Assembly: GCA_002493085.1 (NCBI GenBank)
Contig: DKXQ01000099.1
Location: 1 to 16,724, forward strand
DNA: 16,724 nt
From: Lachnoclostridium sp. UBA7122
GTDB taxonomy: Bacteria; Bacillota; Clostridia; Lachnospirales; Lachnospiraceae
Direction of reading: 5' to 3'
The translations under genes and the position numbers were made by a program. Positions 7,762-15,709 of the stretch are shown here, piece after piece. The notes below the pieces were generated by a model. It searched no databases, was not told where the DNA came from, and worked only from the letters and a program-made list of their open reading frames with translations. The stretch's first letter is position 1. Each line of letters opens with the position of its first letter.

Positions 7762-7789
7762 TTGCATTTATGGATTAATATGTTATAAT
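7762..7789 (+). promoter_or_regulatory. internal promoter of the assembly module (P2)
   Basis: TTGCAT (7762-7767), a 16-bp spacer and TATAAT (7784-7789), with a TG at 7781-7782 giving an extended -10. The ten bases ATGTTATAAT are identical to those at P1. It lies 36 bp upstream of the initiating transferase gene and would allow it and the genes after it to be expressed apart from the three glycosyltransferases. Confidence 0.7.
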
Positions 7790-7824
7790 CTTTAAGTGGA
7801 TTTACAAAATGAAAGGGTAATTGG

Positions 7825-9231
7825 ATGGATCAGAAGATAAGAACTTTATCTAAGTATATTGCAATATTGCTGGATATCTGTGTTATGCTTGTAGCATATG
7901 CTATTGCCAATTTACTTAGGTTCAGCCATGTAAGAATACATATAATGACCGATGCTGATTATGCAGTATTTTTCTGGTTTGTAATCATTGCTTATATTGC
8001 AGTACAGCTTTTTTTCAGGACTAATATTGATTTCCTGACAAGGGATAAAGCAAGGGAGGCTTTTCTTGTACTAAAGCAGTATGTTATAGTATTTGCATGT
8101 GTAATGACGTTTTTTTATGTTATGAAACTTGGAAGTAATTTTTCAAGGCTGCACATGGGGTACTTTTTTGTAATATCCATTATAGGAACATATATTGGAC
8201 ATCTGCTTTTAAAGGAAATACTCCGGCGGAAGTATATGACTACATATGCAGAAAAGCTTGTATTAATATCAGACAGCTTACATGCAGGGGATGTGTTAAA
8301 AGAGCTTAGGAAAATTAACTATTTAAATGTAGAATATATTACATTAATTGATAAAAATATGACAGGGCAGGACATTGACGGGGTTCCTGTTGTTGCAGAT
8401 ATGGACAGTATGGAAGATGTGATAAAAAATATTCCTGTAGACGGAGCATTTATACATATATCTAAAGCAGATGAAGATATAAAGAAAATAATGGAATGGC
8501 TCCATCCAATGGGGATAAAGATACATCTGGATATACAGGAATATGGATATGAATTTGGCAAAAAGCAGTTTGGATATATGGGCATATATGGGGTACTTAC
8601 ATATGCGAATTATGAATATGTAATACGTGATGTAGTAATTAAGCGTATTATGGATATACTTGGCGGGATATTGCTTTTTATTGCGATGTGCATAACACTT
8701 CCATTTGTTGCGGCTGGCATAGCACTGCAGTCCCCAGGCCCTATATTTTTTAAACAGACGCGTATCGGCAGAAACGGCAGAAGATTCCAGATATATAAGT
8801 TCCGCTCTATGTATATGGATGCGGAAGAGAGAAAAGCTGAACTTATGGCAAAGAATGAAATGGGCAGTGACTATATGTTTAAGATAAAAGATGACCCAAG
8901 GATATTTCCTGTAGGAAGGATTATCAGAAAGCTGAGTATAGATGAGCTGCCGCAGGCCATAAATATTATAAAAGGTGATATGAGCCTTGTTGGCACACGT
9001 CCGCCTACTGAGTCTGAATTTGAGATGTATAATCCATACCACAGACGCAGGGTAAGCATAAAGCCTGGACTGACAGGCCTTTGGCAGGTAAGTGGCAGAA
9101 GCAGCATAACTGACTTTGATGAAATAGTTAAGCTGGATTGTGAATACATTGACAACTGGAACTTAAGGCTTGATATAAAAATCATTATGAAAACAGTCTG
9201 GGTTGTACTATTTAGTAAAGGAGCAGAATAA
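7825..9231 (+). CDS. undecaprenyl-phosphate sugar-1-phosphate transferase (WbaP/WcaJ/CpsE type)
   Basis: A 468-residue polytopic phosphoglycosyl transferase that starts repeat-unit synthesis by moving a hexose-1-phosphate (glucose or galactose in studied homologues) from UDP-sugar to undecaprenyl phosphate. Four N-terminal membrane helices (within residues 10-135) are followed by a Rossmann-like CoA-binding-type domain (about 140-260). The catalytic C-terminal bacterial sugar transferase domain begins with a membrane segment and the SPGPIFFKQ motif, then RIGRNGR and KFRSM (about 315-330), the catalytic DE pair in DELPQ (D373, E374), GTRPP near 390, and PGLTGLWQVSGR from 414. These are the standard active-site elements, all intact. 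The start at 7825 has GAAAGGG (7811-7817) 7 bp upstream. It is the first gene behind promoter P2. Sugar identity cannot be read from sequence. Confidence 0.93.
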   Translation: MDQKIRTLSKYIAILLDICVMLVAYAIANLLRFSHVRIHIMTDADYAVFFWFVIIAYIAVQLFFRTNIDFLTRDKAREAFLVLKQYVIVFACVMTFFYVMKLGSNFSRLHMGYFFVISIIGTYIGHLLLKEILRRKYMTTYAEKLVLISDSLHAGDVLKELRKINYLNVEYITLIDKNMTGQDIDGVPVVADMDSMEDVIKNIPVDGAFIHISKADEDIKKIMEWLHPMGIKIHLDIQEYGYEFGKKQFGYMGIYGVLTYANYEYVIRDVVIKRIMDILGGILLFIAMCITLPFVAAGIALQSPGPIFFKQTRIGRNGRRFQIYKFRSMYMDAEERKAELMAKNEMGSDYMFKIKDDPRIFPVGRIIRKLSIDELPQAINIIKGDMSLVGTRPPTESEFEMYNPYHRRRVSIKPGLTGLWQVSGRSSITDFDEIVKLDCEYIDNWNLRLDIKIIMKTVWVVLFSKGAE

Positions 9232-9281
9232 CTGCTTTTTGCATGTTAAAAATAATTATAATTTATGACAGGAGAAAAGCA

Positions 9282-10673
9282 ATGGATAATGATGAAGTTG
9301 TAATTGATTTAAGAGTGTTATTGTGGGAAATTTTGAGAAAATGGCAGATAATCCTGATAGCATGTATTGTTTTTGCTGCGGTATTTGGTGCGCTTGGTTC
9401 ATATAAGCATAAATCGTCCCAGAAAGAAGTACCAGTGGAAACTTTGTATAAAAGTCTTGACCCTGATGAACGGGCAAAAGTTGAAAATCTGGTTGCACAT
9501 CAGGGAATAATTGATGATAAGACAGAATATATGGAAAATTCCATTTATTTGTCAATGGATCCTAACAATGTCAATGTAGCAAGAATAGATTTTATGCTGG
9601 ACCACAATACTAATAATAAATACATCAGACAGATGTATATGTCATTTATGTTTGATGGTGATATGTATAAAAAAGTTGCGGCAGAATTTTCCGGGCAAGT
9701 GGAAGCGAAATACCTTGTTGAATTAATAAGTTATATGGACAACAGAACAAGGACTAATGTAACTGAAGACAGTGAAAATAATTACGACAAAGGCGATGAT
9801 TTAAATAGAATTATATCAGTAAAAATAATTGGCAAAAATAAGGAACAGACACAGGAACTGCAGGATTTAATTGTCAAAAATGTAGAAGAATTCAGCAAAG
9901 AAGTACAGAAAGAGTATGAAGGCCATTCAATAAGGAAAATTCTTTCAAGCACATACCAGACAACTGATAATAATGTATTATCTGCAAAAACTTCAAATAA
10001 TACACAGATTATGGACTTATATAACCAGCATAAAGCAGTATATGATACATTAGATGAAACACAGGTTGCACTGTATAAACAGCTTGTCGACCAGATGGAA
10101 GGCCATGAAGATGATGAAGAAGTGGAACAGGGCGGGCTTGGCACTGTATTAAAATACATTATTATTGGCATACTGTTTGGAGGGTTTGTTGTAGTAGCTG
10201 CAGTGGTTGTACTTACAATGTTTAATGGAAAGATTTTTGTCCAAAGACAGATTACAAGTGCAGGGCTTGCAAGGGTATTTGGGACATTTGGACAGAATAA
10301 AAATAAACTGGCAAGATTAATATTAGGTGATGTTGGCAGTGATAAGCCTGTAAGCCTTGATATTATTATTGCCAAAATTAACACATACTGCAATAATAAT
10401 AATATCGCTTCCCTTACTATAATAAATAATTGTGCAACAGAGACTGGAAAGTCACAGATGGAATTAGCAATAAGGGCAATAGAAAAAAGCGGCATAAAAT
10501 GCAATGAAGTAGCTTTATCTGATGGTGGGCAGAAGTACACTGAATTGTGCAATAAAAATAATATTGTTATTATTGAGGAACTAGGGAAGGGAACATTAAA
10601 AGAACTTGAATATATGTTTACACAGTTAAAAGACCTTGGCAGTGAGACCAGTGGTGTAATATGTGTGCAATAG
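9282..10673 (+). CDS. Wzz-like chain-length co-polymerase with degenerate kinase-like tail
   Basis: A 463-residue membrane protein of the Wzz/YveK polysaccharide co-polymerase type. TM1 is at about residues 21-41, then a large extracellular helical domain with the family-type segment SIYLSMDPNNVNV, then TM2 at about 289-311. The cytoplasmic C-terminus (about 340-463) looks like a BY-kinase fold: a strand followed by CATETGKSQ (384-392) where Walker A should be, and NIVIIEE (E432, E433) where Walker B should be. The glycine-rich first half of Walker A, the Walker A' DxD and a tyrosine cluster are missing, so kinase activity is unlikely. It should control chain length together with Wzy. The ATG at 9282, with AGGAG at 9270-9274, is chosen over an ATG at 9243 that lacks a site. 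It follows the transferase gene by 50 bp. Confidence 0.8.
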   Translation: MDNDEVVIDLRVLLWEILRKWQIILIACIVFAAVFGALGSYKHKSSQKEVPVETLYKSLDPDERAKVENLVAHQGIIDDKTEYMENSIYLSMDPNNVNVARIDFMLDHNTNNKYIRQMYMSFMFDGDMYKKVAAEFSGQVEAKYLVELISYMDNRTRTNVTEDSENNYDKGDDLNRIISVKIIGKNKEQTQELQDLIVKNVEEFSKEVQKEYEGHSIRKILSSTYQTTDNNVLSAKTSNNTQIMDLYNQHKAVYDTLDETQVALYKQLVDQMEGHEDDEEVEQGGLGTVLKYIIIGILFGGFVVVAAVVVLTMFNGKIFVQRQITSAGLARVFGTFGQNKNKLARLILGDVGSDKPVSLDIIIAKINTYCNNNNIASLTIINNCATETGKSQMELAIRAIEKSGIKCNEVALSDGGQKYTELCNKNNIVIIEELGKGTLKELEYMFTQLKDLGSETSGVICVQ

Positions 10674-10714
10674 CTGTTACTTTTGTATATAAAATGCAGG
10701 GATAGGTGTAGTAA

Positions 10715-13513
10715 ATGGCAAAAGAAAAGTCACTTGCATATAATATGCTTTTGAATGGGGTATTAAAGGTATCTTCCTATATTTTTCCGGTTATAGCCTA
10801 TCCATATGCATCAAGGATATTACATCCGGACGGAATGGGAAGAGTTTCTTTTGCAACGTCAGTCCTTACTTATTTTACAATACTGGCACAGCTTGGCATA
10901 CCTACATATGGTGTAAAAGCATGTGCCAGTGTAAGGGATGATAAAGAGGAACTTAGCAGGACAGTACATGAGCTGTTTTTTACCAATATGCTTATGACGT
11001 TTTTTTCCTATATTCTTTTTATAGTATTAGTGTTTAATGTTCCACAGCTGTATAATAATAAAACACTGTTTTTTGCTATGAGTGCAATGGTTTTACTAAG
11101 GACTGCCAGCTTAGAGTGGCTATACCAGGCAGTAGAGCAGTATTCGTATATTACATCCAGGGCTCTGGTTTTTAAAATTGTGGCAATACCTTTCTTGTTT
11201 ATTTTTGTAAGACAAAAGTCTGATTATATTTATTATGGGATAATTACTATTTTTGCCTCACAGGCATCTGGCATTTTAAACTTTTTCCATGCACATAAGT
11301 ATATTTATATAAAACCGTTAGGACATTACAATATAAAACGCCATATAAAACAGGTATTTGTACTTTTTGCCATTTCATGTGCTACAATGGTATATACTAA
11401 TCTTGATACTTTTATGCTTGGCATGATGAAAGATTCCACAGAGACAGGATACTACAATGCCGCAGTTAATGTTAAAGTAATTTTTGTTAATATTGTCAGT
11501 GCAGTAGTAATAGTCCTGCTTCCAAGGATGTCATATTACCTTGAAAAAGACATGAAAAAAAGTTTTATTGAGACATTGCAGAAAGCAGTCCATACAATGC
11601 TCTGGCTGGTATTTCCAATAGTAGTTTATTTTATTTTATTTGCAAGAGAAAGCATAGAATTAATGTCAGGACCTGCATATGCTAAATCAGTAATTCCTAT
11701 GCAAATAATTATGCCTACTATACTGTTAATTGGTTTAACAAATATTATAGGAATACAGATACTTGTAGCAATGGGAAAGGAGAAAAATACTTTATATTCG
11801 GTAATGGCAGGTGCGGCCACAGATTTAGCTTTGAATATTATCCTGATTCCAGGGCATGGGGCAGCCGGGGCAGCAACAGGCACGCTTGTAGCAGAGATAG
11901 TGGTTTTACTGGTCCAGTGTAATTATATATTGGGAATAGCAGGCAATCCATTTGTAAAATTTCACTGGAAAAACCTGTTTATAGCTATTCTTGCGGGCAC
12001 AGTGGCAGCTTTATGGGTAAAAATTTTAGATTTACATGTAATATTTTGCCTTTTTTTATCTGCCGCACTTTTTTTTGGATGTTATGGTGCAGTGCTTGTG
12101 TGTGGAAAAGAACCACTTATTTTAGAAATGCTTGGGCAGATAAAGAGCACTTTCCAGCGGAATAAAGTGTACAAAAGGTTATGTACAGGAAACAGGAAAG
12201 AAATGAGGAAAGACATGAACAGGAAAAGTTATTATTTTAAAAAGATAGCAGATGACTATATAAGTCATTTAAAGATAATAATTCCATTTGCAGTTATCTG
12301 TGTGCTGGCACTGGGGGTAATTGGCTACCGCCAGGCTAATAAAATTAGGTACTTGTCAGATGAGCAGCAGGAAGAAGTTGATATATATAATGAACAGCTT
12401 GAAGCTTATGATAAACAGATAGAAGAAGCACAGGGAAATATAGATATTATTAAAGAAGAGATACGGAAGCTGCAAAAATATGTAGATGAAGCAGATTATA
12501 TGAAACTTGACCCTGGCAATATATATGTGTCAATAGCACAGTATGTTGTAGCTGACACGGCTGACCCAGGTGGTGTAATGTATGCACTGACCAACTTTTT
12601 TGCTTATGGCAATGCACAGCAGTGTCTTGAAGCAAAGTATGGAAGTGATAAATCAGGATATTTAAGAGAACTGTTTTCATGGGCAACTAATGGCAATATA
12701 TTAAATATCACTGTATTACACTATGAGCAGGAAGAGGGAAAGAAGATACTGGAAATACTCCAGAATGGTTTAGAGAAACAAGTACCTGAGATAATAAACG
12801 TATATGGACAGTTTTCTTTAAAACCGATGGAGAGCACATTTTATACAAAGACCGATAACGATTTGGCCAATGCGCAAAACGCCAAGATGGACACTTTAAA
12901 GAATTATAATATTTCCCTTGCAGATTATAATAGCAGAGTGATATCAAATAAAAGCTCCAAGGCAACTTATATTGAGGACAACACACCTGCAGTACTGGAA
13001 TCTGCAGCACCAGGCAATAAAACGCTTATAATCTATATAATTTTTGGATTAGCGCTTGGATGTGTATTGCCATTTGCAGTTTTTACTTTGCGTTATATAA
13101 TAAGCGACAGGATACGTTCAGCTAAAGAACTTGGGCATATGGATATACCAGTTTTTTCATGTGGCAGCCAGAAGACAGGAGAAGATTCTGATACAGCATT
13201 TGAAATTACTGAGCTTGGCCTGATGGCAAAGAAATGCCATGCAGACGGATTTTTCTTAAATCTTCTTTCTGAGGATGAATCTGTTAAAACTGTGTCAGAT
13301 AAAATAATAACTGCGTTCCATGAGAAAGAAATAACTGTGTCGTCAGCAGTTATGGCAGGGGAAAATGCTGCTGGATTAGAGCAGATGATTGAAAGGCAAT
13401 ATACAGTAATAGTATTAAAAGCTGGTGAGAATACTTATCCACAGCTTAGCAGGCAGATGGGAACATGCCAGAAGTTTGGAATTCCCGTATGGGGCTGTAT
13501 TGTGATAGAATAA
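10715..13513 (+). CDS. Wzx flippase fused to Wzz-like co-polymerase
   Basis: A 932-residue protein made of two usually separate proteins. Residues 1 to about 480 are a polysaccharide flippase of the MOP superfamily (Wzx/RfbX): typical opening with YPYASRILHPDGMG, about 14 membrane helices, and the length normal for Wzx. Residues 501-932 are a complete Wzz-like protein: TM at about 520-540, a charged coiled-coil-prone region at 546-598, the family-type ADYMKLDPGN, a second TM near 770-792, and a C-terminal kinase-like fold with no Walker motifs (LLSEDESVK in place of the P-loop). The joint (about 480-500) is a basic linker. Internal ATGs at codons 497 and 501 have ribosome-binding-like sequences, so a free Wzz form may also be made. 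It would export the lipid-linked unit and regulate polymer length. A sequencing or assembly error at the joint cannot be excluded from sequence alone. Confidence 0.82.
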   Translation: MAKEKSLAYNMLLNGVLKVSSYIFPVIAYPYASRILHPDGMGRVSFATSVLTYFTILAQLGIPTYGVKACASVRDDKEELSRTVHELFFTNMLMTFFSYILFIVLVFNVPQLYNNKTLFFAMSAMVLLRTASLEWLYQAVEQYSYITSRALVFKIVAIPFLFIFVRQKSDYIYYGIITIFASQASGILNFFHAHKYIYIKPLGHYNIKRHIKQVFVLFAISCATMVYTNLDTFMLGMMKDSTETGYYNAAVNVKVIFVNIVSAVVIVLLPRMSYYLEKDMKKSFIETLQKAVHTMLWLVFPIVVYFILFARESIELMSGPAYAKSVIPMQIIMPTILLIGLTNIIGIQILVAMGKEKNTLYSVMAGAATDLALNIILIPGHGAAGAATGTLVAEIVVLLVQCNYILGIAGNPFVKFHWKNLFIAILAGTVAALWVKILDLHVIFCLFLSAALFFGCYGAVLVCGKEPLILEMLGQIKSTFQRNKVYKRLCTGNRKEMRKDMNRKSYYFKKIADDYISHLKIIIPFAVICVLALGVIGYRQANKIRYLSDEQQEEVDIYNEQLEAYDKQIEEAQGNIDIIKEEIRKLQKYVDEADYMKLDPGNIYVSIAQYVVADTADPGGVMYALTNFFAYGNAQQCLEAKYGSDKSGYLRELFSWATNGNILNITVLHYEQEEGKKILEILQNGLEKQVPEIINVYGQFSLKPMESTFYTKTDNDLANAQNAKMDTLKNYNISLADYNSRVISNKSSKATYIEDNTPAVLESAAPGNKTLIIYIIFGLALGCVLPFAVFTLRYIISDRIRSAKELGHMDIPVFSCGSQKTGEDSDTAFEITELGLMAKKCHADGFFLNLLSEDESVKTVSDKIITAFHEKEITVSSAVMAGENAAGLEQMIERQYTVIVLKAGENTYPQLSRQMGTCQKFGIPVWGCIVIE
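12194..12217 (+). promoter_or_regulatory. possible internal translation starts at the Wzx-Wzz joint
   Basis: AGGAAAG (12194-12200) lies 5 bp (from AGGA) before an in-frame ATG at 12203, and GAGGAAAG (12205-12212) has its GAGG core 6 bp before a second in-frame ATG at 12215. Starting at 12215 would give a 432-residue Wzz-like protein, close to the 463 residues of the neighbouring Wzz. In the +1 frame a TGA at 12204-12206 overlaps the first ATG. Confidence 0.45.
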
Positions 13514-13542
13514 TAAGTATATTGCATAAGAGGATGATAAAA

Positions 13543-14814
13543 ATGGCTGCTCTGAAAGACAAATATAACCAATGGACTAAAGACCCGCACAATGGTGAAT
13601 TGTTGTTTTATATGGGATTTACTTTATCTGCCTTTTTAAATATTATGAGAACAACATTATTTCCTGATTTGGGGATAATTTTAAAAATATGTCTTATGGT
13701 TTCTGCCTTGTTATTGGCAACAAAGATTATATTGTTTGATTCTTATACATTTAAAATGTTTGCCGCTGTGGCTGCAATGCTTGCTTGTTGTATTATGGTA
13801 ACATTATCAAGCGGATATGTAGGAATATTTTTATGGGTACTGGATATAGTTGCAGCAAAAGATATACCATTTAGAAAAATACTACAAGTGTATTTGCTGA
13901 TGAATATTACTATTATGGGGCTTGCATTTTTTGCATCACTTCTGGGAGTAATTGAAAACCTTGCCTATACATCAATAGAGACTGAACGTTTGAGGTATTC
14001 ATTTGGCTGTGTGTACACAACAGACTTTGCTGCACATGTGTTTTATATGGTTCTTGCAGCCTTTTATCTATATCATGAACAGTTCCGCTGGTACCACTAT
14101 GTGGGGACATGTATTATTGACGGTCTGGTTTTTTACTTTTGCCATGCAAAGCTTGATACTACATGTATTATTCTGGTGGTAATATTTTTTGGCGGATACC
14201 GGATAGTACAGTCGTCAGGCAGAAGAGAACAGACGGCTGTTACAGATATTACAACAGGAAGACGCATAGATAAAACTGTCTTTTTTAAGAAAACAAAAGC
14301 ATACCTGAAATATAGAAAAATCTGGGCAGGGACTGCTGTAGCAAGCTTGCCGGTTCTGGGGGCTCTTATGTATTATTTATCAGCTTCTTACAGGGCTGAC
14401 AGTGAAATAATGGCCGCTATCAATGAATTTATTACTGGAAGGTTATCACTGGCTTATACAGGTTTGAAAAAATATGGAATCACACTTTTTGGGAAAAATA
14501 TACCAATGGAAGGATTTGGCGGCTCTACAAAACATACAAAGCCATATTTCTTTATAGATAGTTCTTATCTTTTTATACTGCTCCGTTATGGGCTGGTATT
14601 TTTGGGTATGGTTTTTATTATTTATGGTGTGATATGTTATAAAAACAGGCAGGATACAGCACTTATGCTTGTTATCGTGCTTTTGGCAATCAGCAGTTCC
14701 ATTGACCATCATTTAATGGAAGAGGCATATAATCCTTTTGCATATGCACTTTTTGCAAGTGGCATGGTCTGGAAGAAAATGGAGGTAAAATATGAGAGAA
14801 TTTTCACCAGTTAA
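13543..14814 (+). CDS. Wzy-like repeat-unit polymerase
   Basis: A 423-residue protein with about ten or more hydrophobic membrane segments and a larger loop before the C-terminal segments (about residues 280-345), the layout of O-antigen/exopolysaccharide polymerases. Wzy proteins share little sequence, so the call rests on topology, position and a polymerase-like segment LRYSFGCVYTTDFAAHVFY. The late SSIDHHLMEEAYNPF also resembles the end of such proteins. It should join flipped repeat units on the outer face of the membrane. The ATG at 13543 is preferred because AAGAGG (13528-13533) sits 9 bp upstream; the upstream ATG at 13534 is directly next to the site, and the longer frame back to 13465 overlaps the fusion gene. 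It begins 29 bp after the Wzx-Wzz stop and its last 23 bp overlap purC. An alternative is a general EpsG/ligase-type membrane protein. Confidence 0.72.
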   Translation: MAALKDKYNQWTKDPHNGELLFYMGFTLSAFLNIMRTTLFPDLGIILKICLMVSALLLATKIILFDSYTFKMFAAVAAMLACCIMVTLSSGYVGIFLWVLDIVAAKDIPFRKILQVYLLMNITIMGLAFFASLLGVIENLAYTSIETERLRYSFGCVYTTDFAAHVFYMVLAAFYLYHEQFRWYHYVGTCIIDGLVFYFCHAKLDTTCIILVVIFFGGYRIVQSSGRREQTAVTDITTGRRIDKTVFFKKTKAYLKYRKIWAGTAVASLPVLGALMYYLSASYRADSEIMAAINEFITGRLSLAYTGLKKYGITLFGKNIPMEGFGGSTKHTKPYFFIDSSYLFILLRYGLVFLGMVFIIYGVICYKNRQDTALMLVIVLLAISSSIDHHLMEEAYNPFAYALFASGMVWKKMEVKYERIFTS

Positions 14815-15667
14815 AGAAGGTAAGGTACGCGAGGTATATGACAATGGTGACAGTCTTGTCATTGTTGCAACTGACAGGATTTCTGCATTTGATGTAATAT
14901 TAAAGAATGAGGTCACAGATAAAGGCGCTATCCTGACACAGATGTCAAAGTTCTGGTTTGGTTTTACAAGTGATATTGTGCCAAACCACATGATTTCTAC
15001 AGATACCAGTGAAATGCCGGAGTTTTTCAGAAGTGCCCGCTTTAATGGCAACAGCATGCTGTGTAAAAAGCTTAAGATGCTTCCTATAGAGTGTATAGTG
15101 CGTGGCTATATTACAGGAAGTGGGTGGGAAAGTTATAAAAAAAATGGTACTGTATGTGGCATAAGGCTGCCTGAGGGACTAGAAGAATCAGACAAGCTGC
15201 CAGAGCCTGTATATACACCTACGACCAAAGCAGAAATAGGAGACCATGACGAGCATATCACATTTGAGGAAAGTGCTGTAATTCTTGAAAAAGAATTTCC
15301 AGGCAAAGGCAGGGAATATGCAGAAAAGATAAAGGATTATACAATTACACTTTATAAAAAATGCGCAGAGTATGCGCTGTCCAAAGGCATTATTATCGCT
15401 GATACAAAGTTTGAATTTGGGCTTGGTGCAGATGGCAGCATAGTTCTTGGCGATGAAATGCTTACACCAGACAGCTCAAGATTCTGGCCTTTAGAGGGGT
15501 ATAAGCCTGGACAGGGACAGCCTTCATTTGACAAGCAGTTTGTAAGAGACTGGCTTAAGGCTAATCCTGATAGTGGTTATAAACTTCCGGAAGAGATTGT
15601 AGAAAAGACATCTGGCAAGTATAAGGAAGCATATGTTATGCTTACAGGCAAAGAATTTGTGCGCTAA
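14792..15667 (+). CDS. purC: phosphoribosylaminoimidazole-succinocarboxamide synthase (SAICAR synthetase)
   Basis: A 291-residue cytoplasmic enzyme of de novo purine synthesis; it joins aspartate to CAIR using ATP to make SAICAR. The family signatures are clear: KEGKVREVY (8-16) in the ATP-binding N-lobe, ATDRISAFD (26-34), VRGYITGSGW (from 103), and the second signature DTKFEFG (204-210), followed by DEMLTPDSSRFW. The length matches the longer form of the enzyme (about 290-300 residues, also seen in yeast) rather than the short form of about 240 in Bacillus subtilis. The start has GGAGG (14781-14785) 6 bp upstream. It overlaps the end of the wzy gene by 23 bp, so it is probably translated from the same mRNA. 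No other pur gene and no purine riboswitch are seen nearby. Confidence 0.96.
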   Translation: MREFSPVKEGKVREVYDNGDSLVIVATDRISAFDVILKNEVTDKGAILTQMSKFWFGFTSDIVPNHMISTDTSEMPEFFRSARFNGNSMLCKKLKMLPIECIVRGYITGSGWESYKKNGTVCGIRLPEGLEESDKLPEPVYTPTTKAEIGDHDEHITFEESAVILEKEFPGKGREYAEKIKDYTITLYKKCAEYALSKGIIIADTKFEFGLGADGSIVLGDEMLTPDSSRFWPLEGYKPGQGQPSFDKQFVRDWLKANPDSGYKLPEEIVEKTSGKYKEAYVMLTGKEFVR

Positions 15668-15677
15668 AAACTTAACA

Positions 15678-15709
15678 GGGATGTGTCGTTAAAAGTACAG
15701 GCACATCCC
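15678..15709. terminator. hairpin between convergent purC and PAS-CPBP genes
   Basis: GGGATGTG (15678-15685) pairs with CACATCCC (15702-15709), and a GT and a CG pair extend the stem inward to a 12-base loop. No T-run follows on the plus strand; on the minus strand a run of five T lies about 7 bp beyond the stem. It probably ends transcription from one or both convergent genes. It overlaps the last codons of the minus-strand gene. Confidence 0.5.

Noticed and set aside
10431..10457. CATETGKSQ in the Wzz-like protein as a working Walker A / active tyrosine kinase
   Set aside because: Only GKS is kept; the Walker A' acidic pair and a tyrosine-rich tail are absent, so an active kinase is not supported.
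9782..10552. Long antisense open frame of 256 residues opposite the Wzz-like gene
   Set aside because: It is fully opposite a supported gene, is low-complexity in Ser/Ile/Leu, and has no ribosome binding site; the same applies to long antisense frames at 8344-9042 and 6007-6675.
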